Part shown: positions 1 to 7,953 of the stretch, in pieces
Layout of the letters: every line of letters starts with the position of its first letter
Position numbering within the stretch: the stretch's first letter is position 1
Assembly (NCBI GenBank): GCA_013698185.1
Contig: JACCVL010000115.1
Location: 1-35,930 of the forward strand
Reading direction: 5' to 3'
Length of the DNA stretch: 35,930 bases
DNA from: Nocardioidaceae bacterium
GTDB taxonomy: Bacteria > Actinomycetota > Actinomycetes > Propionibacteriales > Nocardioidaceae
The notes under the pieces: model-generated
What the model was told of the DNA's origin: nothing
Database searches by the model: none
What the model saw: only the letters and a program-made list of their open reading frames with translations
Position numbers and translations under genes: made by a program

Positions 1-56
1 GCCACCGAGACACCGGTGGGGGGCGTGGGCAGACGCATGTTCGGCTGCATGGACAT
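1..56 (-). CDS. General-stress-type membrane protein, N-terminus only
   Basis: Only the first 18 codons are inside the window; the gene continues past base 1. The start MSMQPNMRLPTPPTGVSVA contains a PPTGV motif like the one that opens the actinobacterial general stress protein 17M-like membrane proteins (Rv1234 type), which I recall as beginning with PTGV before a strand-helix segment. The start was chosen because GGGAG on the minus strand (complement of 65-69) lies 8 nt before the ATG at 56. The ATG at 63 is too close to it and is in another frame. Position next to the MgtE-N/DUF1003 pair fits the Rv1231c-Rv1234 neighbourhood. Identity rests on few residues and is tentative. Confidence 0.45.
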   Translation of the reverse strand, partial: MSMQPNMRLPTPPTGVSV

Positions 57-162
57 GGTGCATTCTCCCTGAGAGGTCGTCACCCGCTGTCGGGCGCAGG
101 CTCTATGGTGCCAGCCGCGTCTGAGCCCGCCCTGAGAGTCAGCCGACCGACCGCCCGGCACC

Positions 163-1044
163 TCAGTCGACGGCGACCTCGACCGGCAGCTGCTGCGGGC
201 GCCGGGAGGCAACCACGACAGCCAGCCCCGCCACGATCAGGGTGAGGCCGGCGTACACCCCGATCGGTGGGCTCTGGCCGATGAAGGCGGCGGCGAGCAG
301 GGCCGCCCCCGGCACCTCGAGCAGGATGATCAGCGTCACCAGAGTAGGGCTCATCGTGGCGAGCAGGTGGTTGAAGACCGAGTGGCCCAGCAGCTGGGCG
401 CACACGGTCACCGCCAGCAGGCCCAACCAGGACCGTGGCGCGTATCCGCTGAGCTCCTGCCGGGCGACCACGCAGACCGCCAGCAGGATGGCGGCGCACA
501 GGCCGTAACAGACGGTGGTGTACGTGGTGGTGCTGAGCGTGCGCCGGGCCTCACCACCGGCGATCGTGTAGATGGCGGCGAACAGGCCCCCCACCAGCGC
601 GAGCAGGTCGCCGACAACCGCCTCTGCCGACACCGTGGTGTCGACGCCGGAGATCACCAGCACACCGGCGAAGGCAACCCCGAGACCCGCAACGACGGCA
701 CCCGCCACGCGTTCACCGCGCAGTCGGCTGATCAGCACCACCCAGCCGGCCGTCAGACAGACCAGCGCGGTCGCGGAGGCCACCGAGGTGAGCTTGAGCG
801 AGACCGTCCACGCGGCGAAATGGGCGGCCAGCGCCACCGAGGCCACCACCAGCACGCGCCACTCCCGGCGGCCGATCCCGGCGAGCTCATCGCGACGCGT
901 CACTGCCGCCGTCGGGGCCAGCACCATCGTCGCCAGCGCGTTGCGCCAGAACGCGATCGCCAGTGCCGGGACCGCGGTCGCCGCCATCAGCGGCCCCGAG
1001 GCCGATACTCCCATCACCCCGACGAGCGCCAACAGCCACTGCAC
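163..1044 (-). CDS. EamA/DMT-superfamily permease
   Basis: Product of 293 residues, almost entirely hydrophobic, with about ten predicted membrane helices arranged as two EamA repeats of roughly 140 residues each; this is the usual size of the drug/metabolite transporter superfamily. The first repeat contains the typical helix with AIAFWRNALATMVL (around residues 29-42). The substrate cannot be read; family members export amino acids, metabolites or drugs through the cytoplasmic membrane. The GTG start at 1044 is preceded after 6 nt by CACAAT on the minus strand, so the mRNA may be leaderless. The MFS gene lies upstream in the same orientation, separated by a hairpin. Confidence 0.8.
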   Translation of the reverse strand: MQWLLALVGVMGVSASGPLMAATAVPALAIAFWRNALATMVLAPTAAVTRRDELAGIGRREWRVLVVASVALAAHFAAWTVSLKLTSVASATALVCLTAGWVVLISRLRGERVAGAVVAGLGVAFAGVLVISGVDTTVSAEAVVGDLLALVGGLFAAIYTIAGGEARRTLSTTTYTTVCYGLCAAILLAVCVVARQELSGYAPRSWLGLLAVTVCAQLLGHSVFNHLLATMSPTLVTLIILLEVPGAALLAAAFIGQSPPIGVYAGLTLIVAGLAVVVASRRPQQLPVEVAVD

Positions 1045-1050
1045 CGGCTC

Positions 1051-1056
1051 ATTGTG
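1051..1056 (-). promoter_or_regulatory. Putative -10 box of the EamA gene
   Basis: CACAAT on the minus strand ends 6 nt before the GTG start, the spacing of a leaderless actinobacterial promoter. No clear -35 hexamer was seen. Confidence 0.4.
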
Positions 1057-1073
1057 CGGTGCGTCCGGTCAGA

Positions 1074-1089
1074 CCACCCGAGCGGGTGG
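1074..1089 (-). terminator. Hairpin after the MFS gene
   Basis: CCACCCG-AG-CGGGTGG is a perfect 7-bp inverted repeat beginning 10 nt beyond the stop of the MFS gene on the minus strand. There is no T-tract, which is common for actinobacterial terminators. A 2-nt loop means the innermost pair probably opens. Confidence 0.45.
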
Positions 1090-1099
1090 CAGGGTCCGG

Positions 1100-2647
1100 T
1101 CAGCCGCCGGTGAAGAGCGCGGAGGCAGCGACCCCCACCTTGTAGACGCCGTAGGCAAGCGGCACGGTGACGACCAACCAGGCCACCGGCAGCAGCCAGC
1201 CGGGCACGCCGGAGCCGCTGGAGCCGGTCCCCTGTCGGCCGTTAGTGGTGTTCTTGGCCTGCTCGACGGTGTCGGCGTGCTCGTGCCACCGCTCGTCGAC
1301 CGGCCGCACCAGCAGGTTGGCGACGAAGCCGACCGCGAGCAGCCCGACCATAGTGAACAGCGCCGGCCGGTACGCCGACGCCGTCAGCTCGCCCGGCGTG
1401 CCCTGCGCGTCGAGGAAGCTGTTGATGATCAGCGGACCGACAACCCCCGCCGCTGCCCACGCCGTGAGCAGCCGGCCGTGGATGGCGCCCACCTGGTAGG
1501 TGCCGAACAGGTCGCGCAGGTAGGCCGGAACCGTGGCGAAGCCACCGCCGTAGAAGGAGATGATGATGGCTGCCAGCAGCACGAACAGCGCCACGCTACT
1601 GCTGCCGAACAGTGCCAGCAGCACGTAGGCGACGATGCCGACGCCCAGGTACATCAGGTAGATCGGCTTGCGGCCGATCACGTCCGAGGTCGAGGACCAC
1701 ACGAAGCGACCGGTCATGTTCGCCAGCGACAACATGCCCACGAAGCCGGCCGCGGTCGCCACCGCCACCGACGAGGTGGACCCCTCCCGGAAGAAGTCGG
1801 TAATCATCGGCTCGGCCTGTTCGAGGATGCCGATCCCCGCGGTCACGTTGCAGAACAGCACCGTCCAGAGCATCCAGAACTGCGGCGTCTTGATGGCGTT
1901 CTTGGCCGACACGTGGCCGGTGGACACCAGTGACTTGCTCCTGATTTGCGCGGGATCGAACCCTTCGGGCGTCCAGTCGTCAGCCGGGACCCGGACCACA
2001 GTGGCACCCATGAGCATGACGACCAGGTAGACAAGGCCCAGGGTCACGAACAGCGACGACACCCCGGCGCCGTCCATACCGTAGATACCGAGCAGCTCGG
2101 TCGAGACGGGTGCGGCGATGAGCGCCCCGCCACCGAAGCCCATGATCGCCATCCCGGTCGCCAGCCCCGGGCGGTCGGGGAACCACTTGATCAGCGTCGA
2201 GACCGGGGAGATGTAGCCGATGCCGAGCCCGATGCCACCGATGAAGCCGTAGCCGAGGTAGAGCAGCCACAGCTGCTCGGTGGCGATACCGGCCGCGCCG
2301 ACGAGGAAGCCGGTGGACCAGCACAAGGCGGCGGCCACCATCGCCCGGCGCGGTCCGCCGGTGTCCACCCAGGTGCCGAAGACCGCCGCGGACAGGCCCA
2401 GCATGACGATGGCGATGGAGAACACCACTCCGACCGCCGTCAAGCTGGTGTCGAAGTGCTCGACGAGCGAGATCTTGTACACGCTGGTCGCGTACGCCTG
2501 ACCGATGCACAGATGGATGGCCAGCGCCGCTGGCGGTATCAGCCAGCGGTTGTAGCCGGGTGGCGCTATCGTGCGTTCACGCGACAGCCAGCCCCCGCTG
2601 CTCTCGGAGTTGCGAATGTCCTTTTGCGGGTCCAGGGCTTGACTCAT
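1100..2647 (-). CDS. OFA-family MFS transporter with fused small-subunit-like tail
   Basis: Product of 515 residues from the chosen start. It has twelve MFS helices with the OFA (oxalate/formate antiporter) look: IGYISPVSTLIKWFPDRPG around the helix 4-5 region and a cytoplasmic loop before helix 7. After helix 12 a hydrophilic linker rich in N, T, G and S leads to an extra hydrophobic segment (PVAWLVVTVPLAYGVYKV) at about residues 480-510. That segment resembles the separate 'MFS transporter small subunit' often encoded beside OFA genes. The likely role is anion or monocarboxylate exchange at the membrane; the substrate is unknown. ATG 2647 was chosen over the upstream ATG 2692 because CATCAT lies 6 nt before it and no Shine-Dalgarno site precedes either. 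Confidence 0.8.
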   Translation of the reverse strand: MSQALDPQKDIRNSESSGGWLSRERTIAPPGYNRWLIPPAALAIHLCIGQAYATSVYKISLVEHFDTSLTAVGVVFSIAIVMLGLSAAVFGTWVDTGGPRRAMVAAALCWSTGFLVGAAGIATEQLWLLYLGYGFIGGIGLGIGYISPVSTLIKWFPDRPGLATGMAIMGFGGGALIAAPVSTELLGIYGMDGAGVSSLFVTLGLVYLVVMLMGATVVRVPADDWTPEGFDPAQIRSKSLVSTGHVSAKNAIKTPQFWMLWTVLFCNVTAGIGILEQAEPMITDFFREGSTSSVAVATAAGFVGMLSLANMTGRFVWSSTSDVIGRKPIYLMYLGVGIVAYVLLALFGSSSVALFVLLAAIIISFYGGGFATVPAYLRDLFGTYQVGAIHGRLLTAWAAAGVVGPLIINSFLDAQGTPGELTASAYRPALFTMVGLLAVGFVANLLVRPVDERWHEHADTVEQAKNTTNGRQGTGSSGSGVPGWLLPVAWLVVTVPLAYGVYKVGVAASALFTGG

Positions 2648-2653
2648 CGCTGC

Positions 2654-2659
2654 ATGATG
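2654..2659 (-). promoter_or_regulatory. Putative -10 box of the MFS gene
   Basis: CATCAT on the minus strand, 6 nt before ATG 2647. It forms a divergent pair with the + strand TAGCCT at 2713-2718. Confidence 0.35.
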
Positions 2660-2712
2660 CACGCGTTGCGCGGATTCCGCATGGCGACACATCTGAAAAG
2701 CTCGGCCGCCGG

Positions 2713-2718
2713 TAGCCT
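2713..2718 (+). promoter_or_regulatory. Putative -10 box of the MgtE-N gene
   Basis: TAGCCT, 8 nt before GTG 2727. The same hexamer stands 6-7 nt before three other start codons in this window, which supports a leaderless start here. Confidence 0.5.
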
Positions 2719-2726
2719 GAGCGCTC

Positions 2727-3986
2727 GTGAGCGGCGCACCGAACAGGGTCTATGTCGCCCGTCTCGCCGGCATGGCCGTCTTCGACCCACGGGGCGATCA
2801 GGTCGGCAAGGTGCGCGACGTTGTCGTCATCCTGCGCGGCCGTACGACCGGGAGCTTGCGTCCCCGCGTGCTCGGGCTGGTTCTTGAGGTCCTCGGCCGC
2901 CGCAAGGTGTTTCTGCCGCTGACGCGGGTGACATCCATCGATGCCGGCCAGGTCATCGCGACCGGCATGGTCAACATGCGCCGCTTCCAGCAGCGCCCGG
3001 GCGAGACGCTGGTCCTCGGTGAGCTGCTGGACCGCACGGTGACCGTCGAGGACAGCGGCGTCACCGGCGTCGTGTACGACGTGGCGATGGAGCGCGACCG
3101 CAGCCGCGACTGGTCGCTGGTCAAGGTGGCACTGCGGGAGGGGTCGAGCCGCTTCGGACGCAAGGGGCAGGCCCACATCGTCGACATCGACGACGTGAGC
3201 GGCCTCGTCGACGAGGGCGCCGAGCAGGGTGCGACCAACCTGTTGGCGACCTTGCACACCTTGCGGGCCGCCGACCTCGCCGACGTCTTGCGCGGTCTGG
3301 GCCTCAAGCGTCGGATGGAGGTCGTTGCGGCGCTCGACGACGACCGCCTCGCCGACGTGCTCGAGGAGCTGCCCGAGGAGACGCAGGTCGAGATCCTCGG
3401 ACAGCTGGACAACGAGCGAGCCGCGGATGTCCTGGAGGAGATGGCACCCGACGACGCAGCGGACCTCATCGCCGAGCTGCCTCCCGAGACCGCCGAGCAG
3501 TTGCTGGCCCTAATGGAGCCGGACGAGGCTGAGGACGTCCGCCGACTGTTGCGCTATGAGGAGCGCACCGCCGGCGGCCTGATGACCAGCGAGCCGGTGA
3601 TACTGCCGCCGACGGCCACCATCGCCGACGCGCTCGCCCACGTCCGCGACCCCGAGCTGACCCCGTCGCTGGCGGCCATGGTCTACGTGTGCCGCCCGCC
3701 GCTGGAGACTCCGTCAGGGCGGTTTCTCGGTGTGGCGCACATCCAGCGGCTGCTCCGTGAGCCGCCGTCCACCCTGATCAGCGCGGTGGCCGACAACGAC
3801 ATCGTCTCGCTGCGGCCGGACTCGGCGCTGGACGAGGTCACCCGAGTGCTCGCCGCGTACAACCTGGTGGCCTGCCCGGTCGTTGACGAGACCCATCACC
3901 TGCTCGGCGTCGTCACCGTCGATGACGTCCTCGACCACCTGCTGCCGGAGGGCTGGCGTGAGGAGGGGGTCACCCGTGGCGCGTGA
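2727..3986 (+). CDS. PRC-barrel/MgtE-N/CBS protein (Rv1232c-like)
   Basis: Soluble 419-residue protein. Residues about 1-165 look like two PRC-barrel-type segments. Residues 170-275 form the MgtE intracellular N domain, with repeated helical units such as RLADVLEELP, RAADVLEEMAPDDAADLI and PETAEQLLALM. Residues 285-410 are a CBS pair (TAGGLMTSEPV, then SLRPDSALDEVTRVLA and LLGVVTVDDVLDHLL). This is the Mg2+-sensing half of an MgtE channel without the membrane half, as in M. tuberculosis Rv1232c. Its function there is not established; a regulatory role in divalent-cation handling is inference. The GTG start fits the TAGCCT spacing. The next gene overlaps its end by 11 nt, implying translational coupling. 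Confidence 0.85.
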   Translation: MSGAPNRVYVARLAGMAVFDPRGDQVGKVRDVVVILRGRTTGSLRPRVLGLVLEVLGRRKVFLPLTRVTSIDAGQVIATGMVNMRRFQQRPGETLVLGELLDRTVTVEDSGVTGVVYDVAMERDRSRDWSLVKVALREGSSRFGRKGQAHIVDIDDVSGLVDEGAEQGATNLLATLHTLRAADLADVLRGLGLKRRMEVVAALDDDRLADVLEELPEETQVEILGQLDNERAADVLEEMAPDDAADLIAELPPETAEQLLALMEPDEAEDVRRLLRYEERTAGGLMTSEPVILPPTATIADALAHVRDPELTPSLAAMVYVCRPPLETPSGRFLGVAHIQRLLREPPSTLISAVADNDIVSLRPDSALDEVTRVLAAYNLVACPVVDETHHLLGVVTVDDVLDHLLPEGWREEGVTRGA

Positions 3987-4524
3987 GGATCGGCGGGTGC
4001 GCCTGGACGCGCCCGTCGACCCGCGGCGGAGCCTGGTGCGGCGCCCCAGCTACGACCCCGACATCTTCGGCCAGCTCTCCGAGCGGGTGGCGCGCTTCAT
4101 CGGCACCGGGCGATTTCTCGTCTACATGACCGTCGTGGTCGTCGTCTGGGTGCTGTGGAACATCCCCGGCGGACCGGACCGGGCGCGCTTCGACGAGTAC
4201 CCGTTCATCTTCCTCACCCTCGTGCTGTCCCTGCAGGCCTCGTACGCGGCGCCGCTCATCCTGCTGGCGCAGAACAGGCAGGAGGCGCGGGACCGGGTCA
4301 ACCTCGACCAGGACCGTGATGCCGACGCCAGTGCTCGCGCCGACATGCAGTTCCTGGCCCGCGAGGTGGCCGGGTTGCGGATGACCTTGGGCGAGGTCGC
4401 GACCCGCGACTACCTGCGTTCGGAGCTCCGCTCCCTGCTCGGCGACCTGCAGGAGCGCCGGGAACCAGGAGAGTGGGAAGGGCCGGCAACGGGCGAGGAA
4501 CGCCCTCCCGACGTCGGCACGTAA
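3976..4524 (+). CDS. DUF1003 membrane protein (Rv1231c-like)
   Basis: Product of 182 residues with two membrane helices (about 46-62 and 76-98) joined by a short loop, then LQASYAAPLILLAQNRQEARDR and a charged cytoplasmic C-terminal coiled region. This is the DUF1003 architecture. The GTG at 3976 is chosen because GAGGAGGGGG at 3959-3968 is a strong ribosome site at suitable distance. The start lies inside the end of the MgtE-N gene (11-nt overlap), so the two are probably one transcript and may act together. The family is uncharacterised; some annotations call it a cyclic-nucleotide-binding or membrane protein without evidence. The TAA stop forms part of the putative mrp promoter. Confidence 0.85.
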   Translation: MAREDRRVRLDAPVDPRRSLVRRPSYDPDIFGQLSERVARFIGTGRFLVYMTVVVVVWVLWNIPGGPDRARFDEYPFIFLTLVLSLQASYAAPLILLAQNRQEARDRVNLDQDRDADASARADMQFLAREVAGLRMTLGEVATRDYLRSELRSLLGDLQERREPGEWEGPATGEERPPDVGT

Positions 4525-4527
4525 CAT
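4522..4527 (+). promoter_or_regulatory. Putative -10 box of mrp, overlapping a stop codon
   Basis: TAACAT, whose first three bases are the TAA stop of the DUF1003 gene, lies 7 nt before the mrp ATG. This suggests mrp has its own leaderless promoter at the operon's end. Confidence 0.5.
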
Positions 4528-4534
4528 CGACCAC

Positions 4535-5707
4535 ATGCCGACCACGACGTCCAACACCAGCGCCGGCACCGTGTGGGACGCGGTGCAGGCCGCCCTCGCC
4601 ACCGTCCAGGACCCCGAGATCAAGCGTCCGATCACCGAGCTCGGCATGGTCGACGACGTGCGCATCGACGATGGCGGCACCGTGCGCGTACGGGTGCTGC
4701 TGACGGTCGCCGCGTGCCCGTTGAAAGAGACGCTCACCCGCGACACCGAGTCCGCCGTCGGCAAGGTCGCGGGGGTCAGCCGGGTCGAGGTGGAGCTCGG
4801 CGTGATGAGCGACGACCAGCGACAGGGTCTGCGTGCGCAGCTCAAGGGCGGCGCCAGCAACCGCGACATCCCCTTCGCTCGCCCGGAGTCCCTGACCAAG
4901 GTGCTCGCCATCGCCTCCGGCAAGGGTGGTGTCGGCAAGTCGTCGGTGACGGTCAACCTGGCCCTGGCCATGGCGCAGCGGGGCCTGTCGGTGGGAGTGC
5001 TCGACGCCGACGTCTACGGCCACTCAGTGCCCGACATGCTCGGCGTCGGCGATCGCCGGCCGACGCAGGTCGAGGACATGATCATGCCGGTGGACGCCCA
5101 CGGCGTCCGCGTGATCAGCATCGGCATGCTCAAGCCGCGCAAGGACCAGGTGGTCGCCTGGCGTGGTCCGATGCTCGACCGGGCGCTCGTCCAGATGCTC
5201 AGCGACGTCTTCTGGGGCGACCTCGACGTGCTGCTGCTGGACCTGCCGCCGGGCACCGGCGACGTGGCGATCTCACTCGGCCAGCACCTGGCCAACGCCG
5301 AGGTCGTCGTGGTGACCACGCCGCAGCAGGCCGCGGCCGACGTCGCCGAGCGCGCCGGCACGATGGCGTCGATGATGCACCAGCGGGTCGCCGGCGTCAT
5401 CGAGAACATGTCGTACCTGCCCTGCCCGCACTGCGGCCCGGACCACCGGCTCGAGATCTTCGGCAGCGGCGGGGGCGATCGGGTGGCCGCCACCCTGGGT
5501 GGCCGCTTCGGCTATGACGTGCCGGTGCTCGGTCGGATCCCGCTGGACGAACGGTTGCGCGCCGGCGGTGACGACGGCACCCCGCTCGTCGCCACCGCGC
5601 CCGACTCCCCGGCGGCGAGCGAGCTGACCCGCGTCGCCCGCACCCTGACCACCAAGGCCCGGGGCCTCGCCGGCATGCAGCTCGGCCTGACTCCGGCCGG
5701 TCGCTGA
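4535..5707 (+). CDS. mrp: Mrp/ApbC Fe-S cluster carrier ATPase
   Basis: Product of 390 residues. Residues 10-95 form an N-terminal MIP18/DUF59-type domain with the conserved Cys61 in VAACPLK. The P-loop ATPase follows with the deviant Walker A GKGGVGKS at 129-136, the switch DADVYGHSVPDML, and LDLPPGTGD. The CPHC pair (Cys297, Cys300) is the site that bridges a labile [4Fe-4S] cluster between the two subunits of a dimer. The protein delivers Fe-S clusters to apoproteins in the cytoplasm. All hallmark residues are intact and length matches the family (Rv1229c). It begins 10 nt after the DUF1003 stop, and tatB follows in the same direction. Confidence 0.95.
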   Translation: MPTTTSNTSAGTVWDAVQAALATVQDPEIKRPITELGMVDDVRIDDGGTVRVRVLLTVAACPLKETLTRDTESAVGKVAGVSRVEVELGVMSDDQRQGLRAQLKGGASNRDIPFARPESLTKVLAIASGKGGVGKSSVTVNLALAMAQRGLSVGVLDADVYGHSVPDMLGVGDRRPTQVEDMIMPVDAHGVRVISIGMLKPRKDQVVAWRGPMLDRALVQMLSDVFWGDLDVLLLDLPPGTGDVAISLGQHLANAEVVVVTTPQQAAADVAERAGTMASMMHQRVAGVIENMSYLPCPHCGPDHRLEIFGSGGGDRVAATLGGRFGYDVPVLGRIPLDERLRAGGDDGTPLVATAPDSPAASELTRVARTLTTKARGLAGMQLGLTPAGR

Positions 5708-5738
5708 CCGGTCGCTGAGCTGACGAGGAGGCGCTGCG

Positions 5739-6071
5739 ATGTTCGGGATGGGGTGGCCCGAGCTGCTGGTGATCGGCATCGTCGCGGTATTTCTCTTCGG
5801 CCCCGACAAGCTGCCCGACCTGGCCAGGCAGGCCGGCGGCTTCTTGCGAACCGCAAGACGGATGGTCGACAGTGCGCGCAACGACCTCGCCGACGAGCTG
5901 GGCGACGACTTCCGCGACCTCAACCTGCGCGACCTCGACCCGCGCGAAATCGTCCGGCGCAACGTCGTGGAAGCGATGAACGACGACGACCCCGAAGCCC
6001 TCGAGCTGCCCGCTGGCCGGCAGCCGCTGCGCTTCGACGAGCGGCCGCCGTACGACACCGAGGCCACCTGA
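5739..6071 (+). CDS. tatB: Twin-arginine translocase subunit TatB
   Basis: Product of 110 residues. One short N-terminal membrane helix (about 7-21, ELLVIGIVAVFLF) is followed by the FGPDKLPDLARQAG hinge and a long amphipathic, acidic helix. This is the TatA/B fold; the conserved glutamate in WPELL and the longer charged tail favour TatB. It works with TatC in the receptor complex that recognises twin-arginine signal peptides of folded exported proteins. GAGGAG lies 8 nt before the ATG. Unlike in M. tuberculosis, where tatB follows htrA in the same direction, here tatB and htrA converge with 15 nt between their stops. Confidence 0.93.
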   Translation: MFGMGWPELLVIGIVAVFLFGPDKLPDLARQAGGFLRTARRMVDSARNDLADELGDDFRDLNLRDLDPREIVRRNVVEAMNDDDPEALELPAGRQPLRFDERPPYDTEAT

Positions 6072-6086
6072 GGCCCGACCGGCAGG

Positions 6087-7346
6087 TCAGCCCTCGGCCC
6101 GGCCCAGCACCACCTCGACGCTGTCGGTCTGCCCGTCACGCAGGTAGCGCAGGCGGACGGTGTCGCCGGGCGCGTGCGATCGGATGGCGACGATCAGCTC
6201 GGTACCGTCGGAGACCGGCGTGTCGTCGATGCCGATGATGACGTCGTCGCGCCGCAGGCCCGCCGCCGCCGCGGGGCCACCTCCCGAGATCGAGGACACC
6301 ACCGCGCCGCGCGGGTCGCCCGTCGCCACTGTCGCGCCGATGATCGGATACTGCGCCACACCGCTGCGGATGAGCTGGACGGTGGTGATTCGTACCTGGT
6401 CGATGGGGATGGCAAACCCGACCCCGATGCTGCCGGACTCACTGCCCAGCGAGCCGCCGACGGTGGCGATGGCGGAGTTCACACCCACCACCCGGCCGCG
6501 CAAGTCGACCAGCGGGCCGCCGGAGTTGCCAGGATTGATGGCCGCATCGGTCTGGATGGCGTTGATGAAGGAGTCCTCGCCCGTGCCTCCGGCCGTCACG
6601 GGACGGTCGAGGGCGCTGACGATGCCGGACGTGACGGTGCTGGTCAGGCCCAGCGGGGAGCCGAAGGCCACCACCGGCTGCCCCACCCGAAGACCACCCG
6701 ACGATCCCAGGTCGGCCACCCGGAGCCCACCGCGCCTCACCTCAAGCACGGCGAGGTCGTAGGAGGTGGAGGTGCCGATCAGCTCCGCGGCGCGCTCACG
6801 CCCGTCCGGCAAGACCACGGAGATCTCCGAACGACTGCCGGACGCACCCACCACGTGGGCGTTGGTCACCACGTGGCCACGCTCGTCCAGCACGAACCCG
6901 GAGCCGGTGGCGCCACGCTGACCGTCGAAGACCCGGATCTGTACGACGCTGGGCAGCAGGCGGTCGGCGACCTTGGTGACGCTGGCGTTGTCGGGCGGCA
7001 ACGGTGCCGGATCGGTCTCGAGCGGCGCGACCGTGCCCGCATCCGAGGTCAAGTCGTCGCCACCGGGGAGGTTGGTCGCCGCGATCGCCCCGAGGATGCC
7101 GCCGATGAGACTGACGACCAGCGACACGACGATCAGTCCGAGCCAGGGCGTGCCGGCGCGAGGTTGCGGGGGTGGCCAGTGCGGTGGCCTGCTCTCAAAC
7201 CCAGCAGAGCCAGGTCCCCTGAGTGCACCGCGGTCGCCGTGCCAGCCGGGGGCGCCCCAGCCGGGGTACGGTGCCGGGCCGGCCGGGCGCAGCAGGTCGG
7301 GCCGCGCGGGTGCCGACTGCTCCTCGCTACCCCACTCGCCGCTCAC
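6087..7346 (-). CDS. htrA: HtrA/DegP-like membrane serine protease
   Basis: Product of 419 residues. A proline-rich cytoplasmic N-terminus (1-67) precedes one membrane helix (about 69-90). A trypsin-like domain follows with catalytic His164 (TNAHVV), Asp197 (SYDLAVL) and Ser275 (GNSGGPL), then a C-terminal PDZ domain (about 335-415) with GPAAAAGLRRDDVI. The catalytic part faces the outside of the membrane and degrades or refolds damaged envelope proteins. GTG 7346 was chosen because AGGAG lies 8 nt upstream; a longer reading frame exists but would overlap rseA in an unnatural low-hydrophobicity stretch. It is the third gene after sigE and rseA, matching Rv1221-Rv1222-Rv1223, and is a likely SigE target. 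Confidence 0.92.
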   Translation of the reverse strand: MSGEWGSEEQSAPARPDLLRPAGPAPYPGWGAPGWHGDRGALRGPGSAGFESRPPHWPPPQPRAGTPWLGLIVVSLVVSLIGGILGAIAATNLPGGDDLTSDAGTVAPLETDPAPLPPDNASVTKVADRLLPSVVQIRVFDGQRGATGSGFVLDERGHVVTNAHVVGASGSRSEISVVLPDGRERAAELIGTSTSYDLAVLEVRRGGLRVADLGSSGGLRVGQPVVAFGSPLGLTSTVTSGIVSALDRPVTAGGTGEDSFINAIQTDAAINPGNSGGPLVDLRGRVVGVNSAIATVGGSLGSESGSIGVGFAIPIDQVRITTVQLIRSGVAQYPIIGATVATGDPRGAVVSSISGGGPAAAAGLRRDDVIIGIDDTPVSDGTELIVAIRSHAPGDTVRLRYLRDGQTDSVEVVLGRAEG

Positions 7347-7461
7347 GTTCGCCGCTCCTGTGCTGGGGCCCCGGCCCGTGTCGAGCCGACGCCTCGTTGC
7401 CGGTGTCGTCCACCAGCATGACTCACCGCGGACGCGGCTGCTGCCCGGTCTCTGACGGGGC

Positions 7462-7953
7462 TCAGTCGCGCCCTCTGCTCCAACGTGCCAGCGTAACGGG
7501 CGACACCGTCGCGGTGAGCGTTCCCACCGGTGGTGCCGACTGGGGGGCCGTTGCGGGAAGTGTCGGCGACGACCCGCCACCGGGTGGAGGCTGGGTGGAG
7601 GCGCCGGCCGGTACCAGCCAGGCGACCGCCACCAAGGCGGCGCCCACACCGACACCCACCGCGACACCGGTGCTGCGCGGGGTGGGGCCGACCCCGACCG
7701 CGCAGCGGTCGGCCCGCTGACGGCGCTGCTCTGCCGCCGGCAGCTGCAGCAGGCTGCGCACCAGTTCGTCGTCGGGTGCCGGGGCCGGCCGTACCGACAG
7801 TCCTGCCGTGACCCGCTTGACCTGCCGGTCGCTGCGGACCAGCTCGCTGCAGGCTGCGCAGCCGTCGAGGTGCGCGCCGAGCGTACGCGCGCTGCGTTCG
7901 TCGAGCTCGTCGTCGACCCAGGCGGCCAGCAGCGCGCCGTCAGGACATCTCAC
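7462..7953 (-). CDS. rseA: Anti-sigma factor RseA (zinc-finger, single-pass)
   Basis: Product of 163 residues. The N-terminal cytoplasmic anti-sigma domain contains H28-x3-C32-x2-C35 (HLDGCAAC), the ZAS zinc-binding motif of redox-sensitive anti-sigma factors. A hydrophobic segment at about 96-117 ([19 protein letters not shown]) may be a membrane helix, followed by a Pro/Ser-rich tail. It is expected to bind and silence SigE until phosphorylation, proteolysis or oxidation releases it. The GTG start shares GTGA with the sigE stop, a classic coupling of sigma factor and antagonist. Whether it truly spans the membrane is less sure; the Mycobacterium RseA is often treated as soluble or membrane-associated. 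Confidence 0.88.
   Translation of the reverse strand: MRCPDGALLAAWVDDELDERSARTLGAHLDGCAACSELVRSDRQVKRVTAGLSVRPAPAPDDELVRSLLQLPAAEQRRQRADRCAVGVGPTPRSTGVAVGVGVGAALVAVAWLVPAGASTQPPPGGGSSPTLPATAPQSAPPVGTLTATVSPVTLARWSRGRD

Noticed and set aside
572-1933. Long + strand open frame of 453 codons opposite the EamA and MFS genes
   Set aside because: It is antisense to two clear transporter genes, spans the gap between them, and its translation is low-complexity Arg/Ala/Thr/Pro/Gln sequence typical of high-GC shadow frames.
2667-2677. GCGGATTCCGC palindrome in the MFS/MgtE-N gap as a further unit of the repeat family
   Set aside because: It shares GCGGATTC but lacks the CCGCGG centre, is single, and lies upstream of two genes rather than after a stop.
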